A stretch of DNA of 64,000 bases from positions 5,270,001-5,334,000 of the forward strand of contig NZ_CP066218.1 in the NCBI RefSeq assembly GCF_016313185.1, written 5' to 3'. Of the stretch, positions 54,147 through 64,000 are shown piece after piece (position 1 is the stretch's first letter; every line of letters begins with the position of its first letter). The position numbers and the translations under genes were made by a program. The notes under the pieces were generated by a model. That model was not told where the DNA came from, searched no databases, and was given only the letters and a program-made list of their open reading frames with translations. Source of the DNA: Mycolicibacterium baixiangningiae. GTDB taxonomy: Bacteria; Actinomycetota; Actinomycetes; Mycobacteriales; Mycobacteriaceae.

Positions 54147-55664
54147 TCACTCGACGTCCACCCAGTCGAGCGTGCGCTGCACGGCTTTCTGCCAGCCGGC
54201 GTAGCCGTCGGCGCGCTGTTCGTCGGTCCAGTCCGGCGTCCAGCGCTTGTCCTCCTGCCAGTTTCGGCGCAGATCGTCGGCGCCGTCCCAGAAGCCGACC
54301 GCCAACCCCGCCGCGTATGCCGCACCGAGCGCGGTGGTTTCGGCCACCACCGGTTTGACGACGTCGACGCCGAGCACGTCGGCCTGGATCTGCATGCACA
54401 GGTCGTTGGCGGTGATGCCGCCGTCGACCTTGAGCACCTCGAGGTGAACGCCGGAGTCGGCCTCCATGGCGTCGACGACGTCGCGGCTCTGGTAGCAGAT
54501 CGCCTCCAGCGTCGCGCGGGCCACATGGGCGTTCGTGTTGTAGCGGGACAGCCCGACGATCGCGCCGCGGGCGTCCGAGCGCCAGTACGGGGCGAACAGT
54601 CCGGAGAACGCGGGCACGAAGTACACGCCGCCGTTGTCCTCGACCTGCCGGGCCAGCGCCTCGCTCTGCGACGCACCGCTGATGATGCCCAGCTGATCGC
54701 GCAGCCACTGCACCGCCGACCCGGTCACCGCGATCGAACCCTCAAGGGCGTAAACGGGTTTCGCGTCTCCGAACTGGTAGCAGACCGTCGTCAGCAGCCC
54801 GTTGTCCGAGCGGACGATCTTCTCGCCGGTGTTGAGCAGCAGGAAATTGCCTGTGCCGTAGGTGTTCTTGGCCTCCCCCGCCGACAGGCACACCTGCCCG
54901 ACCATCGCGGCCTGCTGATCGCCCAGGATGCCGGTGATGGGCACCTCACCGCCGAGCGGTCCGTCCTCGCGGGTGACACCGTGACAGTCCGGACACGACG
55001 AGGGTTTGATCTCGGGCAGCATCTGGCGCGGAATCCCGAAGAACGACAACAGCTCGTCGTCCCAGTCCAGCGTCTCGAGGTCCATCAGCATGGTGCGGCT
55101 GGCATTGGTCACGTCGGTGACGTGCACGCCGCCGCGCGGCCCGCCGGTCAGATTCCACAGCACCCAGCTGTCAGCGGTGCCGAAAATCGCGTCACCCTTC
55201 TCGGCAGCCTCCCGCACCCCGTCGACGTTGTCGAGGATCCACTGCACCTTGCCCGCGGAGAAGTACGTCGCGGGCGGCAGCCCGGCCTTGCGGCGGATCA
55301 CGTCGCCGTGCCCGTCGCGGTCGAGCGCGGTGGCGATCCGGTCGGTACGGGTGTCCTGCCACACGATCGCGTTGTAGTACGGCCGCCCCGTGCGACGGTT
55401 CCACACCAGCGCGGTCTCCCGCTGGTTGGTGATCCCAAAGGCGCACAGATCCGTCGCCGACAGGTTGGTCCGGTTGAGCGCCGACATGATCACCGACGCG
55501 GTGCGCTCCCAGATCTCCACCGGGTTGTGCTCCACCCAGCCCGCCCGCGGAAGGATCTGCTCGTGTTCGAGCTGGTGGCGGCCGACCTCGGCGCCGTCGT
55601 GGTCGAAGATCATGCACCGGGTGCTGGTGGTGCCCTGGTCGATGGCGGCGACGAACTCGGCCAC
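54147..55664 (-). CDS. glpK: Glycerol kinase
   Basis: 505 residues. FGGY-family motifs: [15 protein letters not shown] phosphate-1 loop, [20 protein letters not shown], the active-site segment AIVWQDTRT, the FGGY signature region [20 protein letters not shown], and [20 protein letters not shown]. Phosphorylates glycerol to glycerol-3-phosphate. GTG start with AAGGAGA just upstream. Corresponds to Rv3696c. Glycerol use links it loosely to the BagAB-type ATPases earlier in the window, known from glycerol-sensitivity phenotypes. Confidence 0.97.
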   Translation of the reverse strand: MAEFVAAIDQGTTSTRCMIFDHDGAEVGRHQLEHEQILPRAGWVEHNPVEIWERTASVIMSALNRTNLSATDLCAFGITNQRETALVWNRRTGRPYYNAIVWQDTRTDRIATALDRDGHGDVIRRKAGLPPATYFSAGKVQWILDNVDGVREAAEKGDAIFGTADSWVLWNLTGGPRGGVHVTDVTNASRTMLMDLETLDWDDELLSFFGIPRQMLPEIKPSSCPDCHGVTREDGPLGGEVPITGILGDQQAAMVGQVCLSAGEAKNTYGTGNFLLLNTGEKIVRSDNGLLTTVCYQFGDAKPVYALEGSIAVTGSAVQWLRDQLGIISGASQSEALARQVEDNGGVYFVPAFSGLFAPYWRSDARGAIVGLSRYNTNAHVARATLEAICYQSRDVVDAMEADSGVHLEVLKVDGGITANDLCMQIQADVLGVDVVKPVVAETTALGAAYAAGLAVGFWDGADDLRRNWQEDKRWTPDWTDEQRADGYAGWQKAVQRTLDWVDVE

Positions 55665-55706
55665 ACTTCTCCTTCATGTCCGTCGTGTCGGGTTCAGTCG
55701 TCCATC

Positions 55707-56468
55707 ATGGACCACATGGCAACGCAGATCGCCGACATCGACCGGATGCCCCGCGGTGGTCCGCGCGCATCGTGTCTGGACCGGCTCCTGGAAACCGACC
55801 GCCAGGAGTACCTGGATCGCGACGACGTCGACGAGCGCGTGAAGCGCAGCGTCGTGCGCGCGCTGGAGCGCACCGGTGACTTCTTCGGCAACCACGACAA
55901 ATTCGCCGAGATCGCGCTGGCGGAGATCGCCGACGTACCCGATCCGAAGGTGCTCGAACTGGGCGCAGGCCACGGCGGCCTGTCCCGCCGGCTGCTCGAC
56001 GCACACCCCACCGCCGAGGTGACCGTCACCGATCTCGACGAAGCGTCGGTGGCCGCGATGGCCGAAAGTGAACTCGGCGCCGATCCGCGGGCGCGGGTGA
56101 AGGTCATGGACGCGACCGCGATCGACGCCGACGACGGCGCGTTCGACCTCGCGGTGTTCGCGCTGTCGTTTCACCACCTGCCGCCGGCCGCGGCCGCCCG
56201 GGCGATCGCCGAGGGCACCCGGGTCGCCGACAAACTGTTGATCGTCGACCTGCCGCGGCCGCCCGCGCCGCTGCACGTGCTGCGGCTGCTGACCATGCTG
56301 CCGCTCGCACCGTTCGTGCCGTTCGTGCACGACGGGGTGATCAGCTCGCTGCGCTGCTACAGCCCGGCCGCGCTGCGTGCGCTGGCCGCACACGCCGGCC
56401 CCGGCATCGAGATCGAGCTGCGCGGCGGGGTGCTCAGCGAGCAGATCCTGATCGCTCATCGGCGCTGA
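55707..56468 (+). CDS. Class I SAM-dependent methyltransferase
   Basis: 253 residues; ATG at 55707, with 55716 as an alternative. Motif I VLELGAGHGGLSRRLLDAHP, acidic loop TVTDLDEAS, motif II-III FDLAVFALSFHHLPPAAAAR and VADKLLIVDLP. Small-molecule or lipid methyltransferase of the Methyltransf_25/11 type. Divergent from glpK over 42 bp; acceptor unknown. Confidence 0.87.
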   Translation: MDHMATQIADIDRMPRGGPRASCLDRLLETDRQEYLDRDDVDERVKRSVVRALERTGDFFGNHDKFAEIALAEIADVPDPKVLELGAGHGGLSRRLLDAHPTAEVTVTDLDEASVAAMAESELGADPRARVKVMDATAIDADDGAFDLAVFALSFHHLPPAAAARAIAEGTRVADKLLIVDLPRPPAPLHVLRLLTMLPLAPFVPFVHDGVISSLRCYSPAALRALAAHAGPGIEIELRGGVLSEQILIAHRR

Positions 56469-56533
56469 GCACTTCGGATCACCGTGCGCAGAAATCTTGC
56501 GCGCACGTACCGAATCGGGGCTAATAGCGCAGC

Positions 56534-57859
56534 GTGACCATCGCCGACCCACCGATCGCCCCGGGATCTGACGCCGCCGAGCCCGACGCACGACGGGTGC
56601 GTACCGCCCTGCTGTCCAGCCTGGTCGGGACGACGATCGAGTGGTACGACTTCTTCCTCTACGCGACCGCCGCGAGCCTGGTGTTCAACCACGCGTTCTT
56701 CCCGGATCAGAGTTCGTTCGTCGGGACCATGCTGTCGTTCGCGACGTTCGCGGTCGGCTTCGTGGTGCGGCCTATCGGTGGGTTCGTGTTCGGGCACATC
56801 GGGGACCGCATCGGCCGCAAACGCACCCTGGCGCTGACGATGTTCCTGATGGGCGGGGCGACCGCGCTGATGGGTGTCTTGCCGACGGCCGCGCAGATCG
56901 GCGTACTGGCGCCGATCCTGCTGTTACTGCTGCGCATGGCGCAGGGGTTCGCGCTCGGCGGCGAATGGGCCGGCGCGGTGCTGCTGGCCGTCGAGCACAG
57001 CCCGGCCAACCGGCGCGGCTTCTCCGGCAGCGTCCCGCAGATCGGTCTCGCGCTGGGTCTGGCGCTGGGCACCGGGGTGTTCGCGCTGCTGCAGGTGGCG
57101 CTGCCCGAGGAGGCGTTCCTGACCTACGGCTGGCGGATCGCGTTCCTGGTGAGCGTCGTGCTGGTGATCTTCGGGGTGGTGGTGCGCCTCAAGGCCGCCG
57201 AGACCCCGGCCTTCGAAAAGGTCCGCGCCGACGACCAGCGTTCCGCGGTCCCGGTCAAGGAGATCTTCCGCCCGCCGATGCTGAAGACGACCGTGCTGGG
57301 CATGCTGTCGCGCTGGGGTGAGGGTGCCGCCTTCAACACCTGGGGCGTGTTCGCCATCTCGTACGCGACGGCGACGCTGCATTTCGAGAAGGTGCCGGTG
57401 CTGATCGTGGTGACGGTGTCGGCGCTGCTGATGGCCGTCCTGCTGCCGGTCTCCGGAATGCTCGTCGACCGGTTCGGCGCCAAGGTGGTCTACGGGTCGG
57501 GCATCGCCGCCTACGCGGCCGCGGTATTCCCGGTCTTCGCGCTGTTCAACACCGGCAGCATGGTGGCGTACACGATTGGCATGGTGCTGGTCTTCGGCGT
57601 CATCCACGCCTGGTTCTACGGCGCGCAGGGCACGCTGTACGCGTCGCTGTTCCCGACCCGGATCCGCTACACGGGGCTCTCGACCGTCTATCAGCTCTCC
57701 GGCGTCTACGCCTCCGGTCTGACCCCGCTGATCCTCACGGCGCTCATCGCCGTCGGGGGCGGCACCCCGTGGCTGGCCTGCGGCTATCTGGTGGCGACCG
57801 CGGTCATCAGCGTGGTGGCGACACTGCTGCTGCGACCGCGGCCGCTCGCCGAACTCTGA
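56534..57859 (+). CDS. MFS transporter, metabolite:H+ symporter (MHS) family
   Basis: 441 residues, 12 helices. MHS features: LVGTTIEWYDFFLYATAASL in helix 1, FGHIGDRIGRKRTLALTMFL as the G-D-(x)-GR-(K/R) loop, LGGEWAGAVLLAVEHSPANR, and AWFYGAQGTLYASLFPTRIR near helix 10. Likely imports a dicarboxylate, shikimate, proline/betaine or related solute. GTG start 6 nt after TAATAG, an imperfect -10. Convergent with the catalase gene. Confidence 0.92.
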   Translation: MTIADPPIAPGSDAAEPDARRVRTALLSSLVGTTIEWYDFFLYATAASLVFNHAFFPDQSSFVGTMLSFATFAVGFVVRPIGGFVFGHIGDRIGRKRTLALTMFLMGGATALMGVLPTAAQIGVLAPILLLLLRMAQGFALGGEWAGAVLLAVEHSPANRRGFSGSVPQIGLALGLALGTGVFALLQVALPEEAFLTYGWRIAFLVSVVLVIFGVVVRLKAAETPAFEKVRADDQRSAVPVKEIFRPPMLKTTVLGMLSRWGEGAAFNTWGVFAISYATATLHFEKVPVLIVVTVSALLMAVLLPVSGMLVDRFGAKVVYGSGIAAYAAAVFPVFALFNTGSMVAYTIGMVLVFGVIHAWFYGAQGTLYASLFPTRIRYTGLSTVYQLSGVYASGLTPLILTALIAVGGGTPWLACGYLVATAVISVVATLLLRPRPLAEL

Positions 57860-57863
57860 CCCC

Positions 57864-59525
57864 TCAGGTGCCCGCAACCACCACGTGCTCGTCGGGCACG
57901 CAGTGCGTCATCGTCAGACCCTCCACATCGCGCGGGCCGTTCTTGCCGAGGTTGGCCCGGCGCTGCTCTTCCTCGTCGGACAGCGTCTGGGATTTCAGCG
58001 GTTCCAGATGCCGCACGTCGTCTGGCGAGATGCCCAGACCCTCGCCGACCCGGATGCCGAGCTCGTCGTCGCACATCAGGAAGTGCCAGACCATCCGCTC
58101 CTGGACGTCGCGCACGGCCTCGGAGATGTTGGTGGCCAGGTTGAGCACCAAATCGTCGCGCTCCCACTGCTCCATCAGCTGATAGCGCTGACCCGCCTGG
58201 GTGTAGTCGTTGGTGCGCGGAATCCGCTTGCGGGTCAACCGGCCGCTGATCACCGGACCCACCTCGTCGTGGGTCGGGTACGCCGCTTCCCGCAGCCCAC
58301 CGGTGATCGACGGCTCGTAGTTGACGTGCGGGTTGGCCCCGTTGTCGTCGACGCGGTACTGCATCTGGCCGCCCTGCTGATTGGTCGACACCTTGGCGTT
58401 CTTGGCCTGGTTCACCGGCAGCTGCAGATAGTTCGGCCCGACGCGGTAGCGCTGGGTGTCGGAGTACGAGAATGTGCGCCCGACGAGCATCTTGTCGTCG
58501 GAGAACTCCAGCCCGTCGACCAGCACACCGGTGCCGAACGCGATCTGTTCGTTCTCGGCGAAGTGGTTGGACACGTTGCGGTTGAGCACCATCGTGCCGA
58601 CGTGCTTGGGCGGGAACTCGTTCTCCGGCCACAACTTCGTGTCGTCGAGGGGATCGAAGTCGAGTTCGGCGTGCTCGTCGTCGCTCATCATCTGCACGAG
58701 CAACTCCCACTCCGGGTAGTCGCCCGATTCGATCGCCTCGTAGATGTCCTTGCTGGCGTGGCCGAGGTCCTGGGCCTGGATCGCGGCCGCGTCGGCCTCG
58801 GTGAGGCTCTTGACCCCGATCTTGGGCATCCAGTGGTATTTCACGAGAACCGAGTCGCCGTCGGCGTTCACCCACCGGTAGGTGTTGACGCCGAAGCCCT
58901 GCATCGTGCGGTAATTCGCCGGGATGCCGCGTGGCGAGAACAGGTTGACCAGCATGTGCATCGACTCCGGCGTCTGCGACATGAAATCGAAGATGCGTGC
59001 CGGCTCCTGCCGGAAGGTCACCGGATCGGGCTTGAGGGAATGGATCACGTCCGGGAATTTCACGGCGTCGCGGATGAAGAACACCCCGAGGTTGTTGCCG
59101 ACGAGGTCCCAGTTGCCGTCCTCGGTGTAGAACTTCACCGCGAAACCACGCGGATCGCGGGCGGTCTCCGACGAGTCGCGGCCGCCGATCACACTCGACA
59201 GCCGGATCGCCAGGTCGGTCCGCTTGCCGGGGGTGTCGAAGATCTTGGCGCGCGTGTAGTTCGCGATCGGCTCGTCACCCCATGTGCCGCTGCTCTCGAA
59301 GTACCCGTAGGCGACGAATCCGCGGGCATGGACGACCCGCTCGGGGATCCGCTCACGATCGAAGTGGCTGGTCTTCTCGAGGAAGTGGTAGTTCTCCAGG
59401 GTCGCCGGGCCGCGCGCGCCGACCGTGCGCTGATTCTGGTTGTCGTAGATCGGATGACCTTGCCGATCGGTGAGCACATCGCGGTTGTCGCCGGCGTCGG
59501 GCGGCTTCGATGAAACGTCGGTCAT
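57864..59525 (-). CDS. katA: Monofunctional heme catalase
   Basis: 553 residues, clade with a C-terminal extension rather than the large flavodoxin-domain type. Distal His in [15 protein letters not shown], distal Asn in [36 protein letters not shown], and proximal Tyr in [20 protein letters not shown]. Decomposes hydrogen peroxide. Start ATG at 59525 (MTDVSSKPP). A GC-rich open frame upstream adds 11 residues and was rejected. No katG or FurA neighbour. Confidence 0.96.
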   Translation of the reverse strand: MTDVSSKPPDAGDNRDVLTDRQGHPIYDNQNQRTVGARGPATLENYHFLEKTSHFDRERIPERVVHARGFVAYGYFESSGTWGDEPIANYTRAKIFDTPGKRTDLAIRLSSVIGGRDSSETARDPRGFAVKFYTEDGNWDLVGNNLGVFFIRDAVKFPDVIHSLKPDPVTFRQEPARIFDFMSQTPESMHMLVNLFSPRGIPANYRTMQGFGVNTYRWVNADGDSVLVKYHWMPKIGVKSLTEADAAAIQAQDLGHASKDIYEAIESGDYPEWELLVQMMSDDEHAELDFDPLDDTKLWPENEFPPKHVGTMVLNRNVSNHFAENEQIAFGTGVLVDGLEFSDDKMLVGRTFSYSDTQRYRVGPNYLQLPVNQAKNAKVSTNQQGGQMQYRVDDNGANPHVNYEPSITGGLREAAYPTHDEVGPVISGRLTRKRIPRTNDYTQAGQRYQLMEQWERDDLVLNLATNISEAVRDVQERMVWHFLMCDDELGIRVGEGLGISPDDVRHLEPLKSQTLSDEEEQRRANLGKNGPRDVEGLTMTHCVPDEHVVVAGT

Positions 59526-59588
59526 GTCGGGCTCCTTCGATGGTGTGGGCCAGCCCACGTCAGCGGCGCGTACCCACCGCCCAACCCG

Positions 59589-60392
59589 TCAAACGGTGAC
59601 CGATGCGCCGCGGTCCAGTTCGATGACGCGCTCGGCCAGGCCGCGCCCCTTCATCTCGTCGAGGAAATCCGACAGCGGTGAGGCGAACACCCCGTAGTCG
59701 TTGAAGTGCACCGGAATCACCTTCGGCAGGTCGAGGAGTTCGGCGACGCCGGCGCCCTGCTTGCCGTCCATCGTCACGGTCAGCCCGAATGGCAGATGCC
59801 TGCCGAACGGCAGCCGGGTACCGCCGAGGTGCAGGACGCCCGCGTCGATGTCGGGGAACCGGCGCGGGATCTCGCCGAGTTCCTCGATGAGCAGGGTGTC
59901 GCCGGAGATGTAGAGCCGCCGCCTGGAGCCGTCGGGGCCGGAGACCTCCACCATCGACCCCATCACCGGGGGCAGCACGCGGTTGACGGGGGTCGGCGCG
60001 TGCCGCCCGGGCAGTGCGGTGACGCTGACCGTGGTGCCACCCTTGGTGATGGTGTGCTGCTGCCACGTGTCGAGCGCGACGGCATGGGCGAAGCCACGGC
60101 GCCGCAGGCGTTTGGCCGCATGCGGTGTGGTCACCACCGGCAGCGAACGGTCGAGCCCGTTCTGCGCCACCCGATCCCAGTGGTCACCGTGCATGTGCGA
60201 CAGCAGCACCGCATCGAGCGCCGGCAACCGGTCGATATCGAGCGCCGGATCGTGCAACCGCTTCGACAACAACCCGTACCCCAGGTATGCGTGCTGGCCG
60301 CGGTGCAGGAAGTTCGGATCCGTCAACAGCGTGATTCCATCGGCGGTGAGCAGCGTCGTGGCGTTGCCGATGAAGGTGACGGTGATGTCCAT
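59589..60392 (-). CDS. MBL-fold hydrolase (UlaG/RomA-like)
   Basis: 267 residues. FIGNATTLLTADGITLLTDP strand pair, then the metal motif LLSHMHGDHWDRV (HxHxDH), GRHAPT, ISGDTLLIEELGE and VIPVHFNDYG, characteristic of the L-ascorbate-6-phosphate lactonase/NAPE-PLD-like branch. Substrate unknown. Downstream of katA's start on the same strand side but separated by 63 bp, so a shared transcript is possible: MBL then catalase. Confidence 0.87.
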   Translation of the reverse strand: MDITVTFIGNATTLLTADGITLLTDPNFLHRGQHAYLGYGLLSKRLHDPALDIDRLPALDAVLLSHMHGDHWDRVAQNGLDRSLPVVTTPHAAKRLRRRGFAHAVALDTWQQHTITKGGTTVSVTALPGRHAPTPVNRVLPPVMGSMVEVSGPDGSRRRLYISGDTLLIEELGEIPRRFPDIDAGVLHLGGTRLPFGRHLPFGLTVTMDGKQGAGVAELLDLPKVIPVHFNDYGVFASPLSDFLDEMKGRGLAERVIELDRGASVTV

Positions 60393-60462
60393 GACGCGGA
60401 GCTACCCCCGTTCGCGGCGGATATGCACCCACCGATCAAGCGAATACCCGTGATGTCGTCAC

Positions 60463-60468
60463 TAGCAT
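60463..60468 (+). promoter_or_regulatory. -10 box, leaderless start of GCL-like gene
   Basis: TAGCAT lies 7 nt before the GTG at 60476. Confidence 0.5.
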
Positions 60469-60475
60469 CGGCGGA

Positions 60476-61954
60476 GTGGGCGAAGAAGTGAAGCAGACGG
60501 AGTTCAGCCGGGCGCACCGTCGCGAGTACCGCCGCAAGGTGCAGCTGTGCCTCGATGTGTTCGAGACGATGCTGGCGCAGTCGAGTTTCGAGTTCGAGCG
60601 CCCGTTGACCGGTATGGAGATCGAGTGCAACCTCGTCGACGCCGACTACCAGCCGGCGATGAGCAATTCCGAGGTGCTCGCGTCGATCGCCGATCCGGCA
60701 TATCAGACCGAATTGGGCGCCTACAACATCGAATTCAACGTGCCGCCGCGGCCGCTACCCGGCCGCGCCGCACTCGAACTGGAAGCCGAGGTGCGCGCCA
60801 GCCTCAACGCCGCCGAAGGGAAAGCCGACTCCGACGGCGCCCACATCGTGATGATCGGCATCCTGCCGACGCTGATGCCCGAACACCTCTCGGACGGCTG
60901 GATGAGCGAGTCGACGCGTTATCAGGCGCTCAACGATTCGATTTTCACCGCGCGCGGCGAGGATATCCTGATCGACATCGCCGGCCCCGAGCGGCTCAGC
61001 CTGCAGGCTGCGACCATCGCCCCCGAGTCGGCGTGCACGAGCATGCAGCTACACCTTCAGGTCTCCCCCGCCGATTTCGCGCGCAACTGGAACGCCGCAC
61101 AGGTCATCGCGGGACCGCAGCTGGCGCTGGGCGCCAACTCCCCGTACTTCTTCGGCCACCAGCTGTGGGCCGAGACCCGCATCGAACTGTTCACCCAGGC
61201 CACCGACACCCGGCCCGACGAGTTGAAGACCCAGGGCGTCCGGCCGCGGGTGTGGTTCGGCGAACGCTGGATCACCTCCATCTTCGATCTCTTCGAGGAG
61301 AACGTCCGCTACTTTCCGTCGCTGCTACCCGAAGTGTCCGACGAAGACCCCGTCGCCGAACTGGCCGCGGGCCGCACGCCGAAGCTCTCGGAGCTGCGGC
61401 TGCACAACGGCACGATCTACCGGTGGAACCGGCCGGTGTACGACGTGGTCAACGGCACACCGCATCTGCGGGTGGAGAATCGGGTGCTGCCCGCCGGGCC
61501 GACGGTGATCGACATGCTGGCGAATTCGGCGTTCTACTACGGGGTGCTGCGCACGATGTCCGAAGAGGACCGGCCGCTGTGGACGAAGTTGAGTTTCGCG
61601 ACGGCCGAGCACAATTTCCGCGCCGCCGCGCAGCACGGGATGGACGCGCGGCTGTACTGGCCGGGGCTCGGCGAGGTGACACCCGATGAGTTGGTGCTGC
61701 GCCAGCTACTCCCGATGGCCGACGAGGGATTGCGCCGGTGGGGGGTGGCCGCAGAGGTGCGCGACCGCTACCTCGGGGTGATCGAAGGCCGCGCCAAGAC
61801 CGGCCGCAACGGCGCCACCTGGCAGATCACGACGGTGCAGGCGCTGCAGAAACGCGGTCTCGCGCGGCCGGCCGCGCTGGCCGAGATGCTCCGCCTCTAC
61901 TGCCAGCGCATGCACAGCAACGAGCCCGTGCACTCGTGGGACGGGCGCGCGTAG
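60476..61954 (+). CDS. Glutamate-cysteine-ligase-like protein (Rv3698 type)
   Basis: 492 residues. GCS2/ATP-grasp-like carboxylate-amine ligase features: TGMEIECNLVDADYQPAMSN, YNIEFNVPPRPL (acidic ATP-Mg site), SMQLHLQVSPADF, HNGTIYRWNRPVYDV and LRVENRVLPAGPTVIDMLAN. Probably joins Glu or a similar acid to an amine. It sits at the edge of the ergothioneine cluster but is distinct from EgtA, whose gene lies further along in M. tuberculosis. Leaderless GTG start. Confidence 0.85.
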   Translation: MGEEVKQTEFSRAHRREYRRKVQLCLDVFETMLAQSSFEFERPLTGMEIECNLVDADYQPAMSNSEVLASIADPAYQTELGAYNIEFNVPPRPLPGRAALELEAEVRASLNAAEGKADSDGAHIVMIGILPTLMPEHLSDGWMSESTRYQALNDSIFTARGEDILIDIAGPERLSLQAATIAPESACTSMQLHLQVSPADFARNWNAAQVIAGPQLALGANSPYFFGHQLWAETRIELFTQATDTRPDELKTQGVRPRVWFGERWITSIFDLFEENVRYFPSLLPEVSDEDPVAELAAGRTPKLSELRLHNGTIYRWNRPVYDVVNGTPHLRVENRVLPAGPTVIDMLANSAFYYGVLRTMSEEDRPLWTKLSFATAEHNFRAAAQHGMDARLYWPGLGEVTPDELVLRQLLPMADEGLRRWGVAAEVRDRYLGVIEGRAKTGRNGATWQITTVQALQKRGLARPAALAEMLRLYCQRMHSNEPVHSWDGRA

Positions 61955-61957
61955 GTT
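61952..61957 (+). promoter_or_regulatory. -10 box, leaderless start of methyltransferase gene
   Basis: TAGGTT, including the stop of the upstream gene, ends 6 nt before the ATG at 61964. Confidence 0.45.
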
Positions 61958-61963
61958 GGCACC

Positions 61964-62638
61964 ATGACGTCAGAGGTGATGGATTGGGACAGCGCTTACC
62001 GGGGCGACGGCGTGTTCGGCGGCCCTCCCCCGTGGAACATCGGTGAGCCCCAGCCGGAGCTGGCGGCGCTGCACCGCGCGGGCCGGTTCCGCAGCGCCGT
62101 GCTCGACGCCGGGTGCGGGCACGCCGAATTGTCGCTGGCACTGGCCGCGGACGGATACACCGTGGTCGGCATCGACATCAGCCCGACGGCCATCGCGGCG
62201 GCCAACAACGCCGCCCAGGTGCGGAACCTGGTGACCGCCAGTTTCGCCCAGGCCGACATCACCGCGCTGAGCGGCTACGACGGGCGTTTCAGCACCGTCC
62301 TCGACAGCACGCTGTTCCATTCGCTGCCGATCGGGGTCCGTGACGGCTATCTGCGCTCGATCCACCGGGCCGCCTCCCCCGGTGCGAAACTCTTCATCCT
62401 CGCGTTCGCCAAGGGTGCGTTCCCGGCCCACCTGGAGACCAAACCGCGCGAGGTGGAGGAAGCCGAACTGCGCGACGCGGTGTCACGGCACTGGACCGTC
62501 GACGACATCCTCCCGGCCTTCATCCACGCCAATGCGCTGGCAATGCCGGGGATCCCGGCGGACGCACCGTATGACCGTGACGAGAAGGGCCGGTTGAAGT
62601 TCCCGGCGTTCCTGCTCACCGCGCACAAGTCCGAGTAG
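61964..62638 (+). CDS. SAM-dependent methyltransferase (Rv3699 type)
   Basis: 224 residues. WDSAYRGDGVFGGPPPWNIG entry motif (thiopurine-methyltransferase-like), motif I VLDAGCGHAELSLALAADGY, acidic loop VGIDISPTAI, and FSTVLDSTLFHSLPIGVRDG. This pattern is typical of small S- or O-methyltransferases with a TPMT-like fold. Probably methylates a thiol or other small molecule. Follows the GCL-like gene by 9 bp. Confidence 0.88.
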   Translation: MTSEVMDWDSAYRGDGVFGGPPPWNIGEPQPELAALHRAGRFRSAVLDAGCGHAELSLALAADGYTVVGIDISPTAIAAANNAAQVRNLVTASFAQADITALSGYDGRFSTVLDSTLFHSLPIGVRDGYLRSIHRAASPGAKLFILAFAKGAFPAHLETKPREVEEAELRDAVSRHWTVDDILPAFIHANALAMPGIPADAPYDRDEKGRLKFPAFLLTAHKSE

Positions 62639-62641
62639 GGC

Positions 62642-63769
62642 TCACCCGGTCGCGGCGTCGGACAGCGCGGCGGCCGTCAGCTCCAGTTCGTCGGGCGCGA
62701 CGTCGACGTGCGGTGAGAGCCGCAGCACCGGCACCGTCAGTTCCTGCGGGGCGCGCCGCGCATCGCACGCGGTGGTGACGATGCGCCGCTCGTCGATCAG
62801 CCACGCGCGCACCCGGTGCGGGTCAGCGCCGTCGGTCGGCACCAGCGTGGTGATGGCCGTCGGCTCGTCGACCGGTTCGACCACGCGCCAGCCGGCGACG
62901 TCGGCCATCACCTCCCGGGTCAGCCGGCCGACCTCGGCGAGCCGGGCCCTCACGTCCTCGTCGCCGGTGGCGAGATGCTCCCCGATCGCCACCGAAAACC
63001 CCACGCGCGCAGCCGCATTCGACTCGCCATGGGCCAGCTGCTGCAGGACGGTCAGAGGCGCGGAGGGTTCCGACGGCGGGAAGCGTGGCCGCAGCATGGC
63101 GGCGAAGTCGGGATGGAGGGCCAAGACACCGACGCCCCGGGGCCCGGCGAGCCACTTGCGCGACGACGAGTAGATCGCATGGGGCGCCACCGTGCAGTCG
63201 AGGTGGCCGAGCGCCTGGGCGGCATCGACGACGAGCGGTAGATCGAGGTCACGACACACCTCGGCGAGCGGGCGCAGAGGCTGGGCCAGCCCACGATGAC
63301 TGCCCAGCGGGGTCAGGTGCACCAACCCCGGCCGTTCCCGTGCCAACGCCTCGGCGGCCGCGTCGATGTCGAGCCGCCCGTGTTCGTCGACGGGTAGCGG
63401 TGAGACTCGAAATCCGTTGGCCGCCATCAGTGCGAGGTTCGGCCCGTACTCCCCGAGCAGGCACGCCACCGAGCGGTCGCCGTCCCAGCTGGCGAGCAAC
63501 AGGTCCAGCGCATGGTTCGCACCGGTGGTGAAGATGACGTCGGTGGGCGCCAGACCGGTGAGTGCGGCGACGGCGGCGCGGCCGGCGTCGAGCACCGGCG
63601 CCGCCGCCTCGAGCGCGACGTAGCCGCCCACTTCGGCTTCGTGACGCGCGTGCTGGGCGGCGGCGTCGATGGCAGCGAAGCCCTGCCGCGAGCAGGCCCC
63701 GCTGTCGAGGTGCACGCCGGCCGGTTTCGGCCGTGCCGCGCGCCAGCGCTCTGGCAGTGTCCCGGTCAC
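62642..63769 (-). CDS. egtE: Ergothioneine biosynthesis PLP-dependent C-S lyase EgtE
   Basis: 375 residues, fold-type I (class V aminotransferase-like). [12 protein letters not shown]-terminal motif, [20 protein letters not shown], Asp of [15 protein letters not shown], and the Schiff-base Lys in [20 protein letters not shown]. Cleaves the hercynylcysteine sulfoxide to ergothioneine. The GTG overlaps the egtD stop (GTGA). Last gene of the egt operon, which runs in from the right edge. Corresponds to Rv3700c. Confidence 0.93.
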   Translation of the reverse strand: MTGTLPERWRAARPKPAGVHLDSGACSRQGFAAIDAAAQHARHEAEVGGYVALEAAAPVLDAGRAAVAALTGLAPTDVIFTTGANHALDLLLASWDGDRSVACLLGEYGPNLALMAANGFRVSPLPVDEHGRLDIDAAAEALARERPGLVHLTPLGSHRGLAQPLRPLAEVCRDLDLPLVVDAAQALGHLDCTVAPHAIYSSSRKWLAGPRGVGVLALHPDFAAMLRPRFPPSEPSAPLTVLQQLAHGESNAAARVGFSVAIGEHLATGDEDVRARLAEVGRLTREVMADVAGWRVVEPVDEPTAITTLVPTDGADPHRVRAWLIDERRIVTTACDARRAPQELTVPVLRLSPHVDVAPDELELTAAALSDAATG

Positions 63770-64000
63770 TTCACGGCCAATGACAGCCCGAAGTCACCCG
63801 CGGGGTCGGTCCACCAGTGCGTGCGGCGCAGACCCGCGGCGGCGAGTTCGGCGGCGACGTCGTCGGGCCGGAACTTGCAGGAGACCTCGGTGAGCATCTC
63901 CTCCCCGGCGGCGAATTCGGCGCTCAGGTCCAGCGCCCTGATGCGCACGCGCTGCGAAGCCGTTGCACGCAGCCACATTTCGATGCGCCGCTCGTCGGGG
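63766..64000 (-). CDS. egtD: Histidine N-alpha-methyltransferase EgtD (C-terminal part; 5' end beyond window)
   Basis: About 78 C-terminal residues, cut by the window edge. The segments [20 protein letters not shown] and [16 protein letters not shown] are the conserved EgtD C-terminus. EgtD makes hercynine by trimethylating histidine with SAM, the first step of ergothioneine synthesis. The stop overlaps the egtE start. Confidence 0.93.
   Translation of the reverse strand, partial: PDERRIEMWLRATASQRVRIRALDLSAEFAAGEEMLTEVSCKFRPDDVAAELAAAGLRRTHWWTDPAGDFGLSLAVK

Noticed and set aside
54444..56468. 674-codon plus-strand frame antisense to glpK
   Set aside because: Only the part from 55707 is a methyltransferase; the first 421 codons are His/Arg-rich shadow sequence over glpK.

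Overview
The window is chromosomal DNA from a high-GC actinobacterium, almost certainly a fast-growing mycobacterium (Mycolicibacterium type). Most genes run in the order of the M. tuberculosis Rv3655c-Rv3701c segment. The two stable RNAs 6C and Ms1/MTS2823, both characteristic of this group, sit where they are expected on either side of the Rv3661-type HAD phosphatase. Starts are often GTG, stop-start overlaps of 4 bp are common, and many genes carry a TANNNT box 6-7 nt before the start codon, which points to leaderless transcripts.

Layout. 1-4147: a minus-strand tad/flp-type pilus operon (Ssd/TadZ, TadA ATPase, TadB, TadC, Flp-like pilin, TadE-like). 4148-5846: 6C RNA, HAD phosphatase, Ms1 RNA. 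5847-15716: housekeeping and envelope-stress genes (acetyl-CoA synthetase, secreted S1 protease, holin-like membrane protein, epoxide hydrolase, the nth-thioredoxin-Nudix-marP operon, crp). 15771-19966: a DUF4177-RidA-MBL operon divergent from the paired Get3/ArsA-like ATPases, then whiB4. 20260-24946: ponA2, a metallophosphoesterase and a PLP enzyme, then tRNA-Pro(CGG).

Accessory region. Just past tRNA-Pro is a ~1.9 kb decayed integrative element (truncated integrase, cupin, GlxA-type regulator) bounded by a 13-bp direct repeat. It is followed by a two-part arsenic locus: arsR-acr3-arsC on the plus strand, then MFS and FAD-oxidoreductase genes on the minus strand with a second arsR. TCGA-N6-TCGA operators lie at both arsR promoters. 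Next come an amidotransferase, a thioesterase, and a cluster of a heme-oxygenase-like diiron protein, a CDGSH protein and an NPPY methyltransferase.

37200-46045 returns to the conserved backbone (F420-type LLM oxidoreductase, YqeY, and the moxR2-DUF58-DUF4129-DUF4350-SpoIIM-RDD membrane cluster). 46050-54097 is a second accessory stretch (carotenoid oxygenase, SDR/XRE pair, GntR and NCS1 transporter, two PadR regulators, aldo-keto reductase). 54147-64000 holds glpK, methyltransferases, an MHS transporter, catalase, an MBL enzyme, a glutamate-cysteine-ligase-like protein and the start of the ergothioneine cluster (egtE, and egtD cut by the window edge).

The most unusual observation is that two neighbouring operon junctions (RidA/MBL at 16555-16636 and arsA1/arsA2 at 18350-18458) each contain three tandem repeats. 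Every repeat is a complete minicistron (9 or 12 sense codons), chained stop-to-start by 4-bp overlaps.
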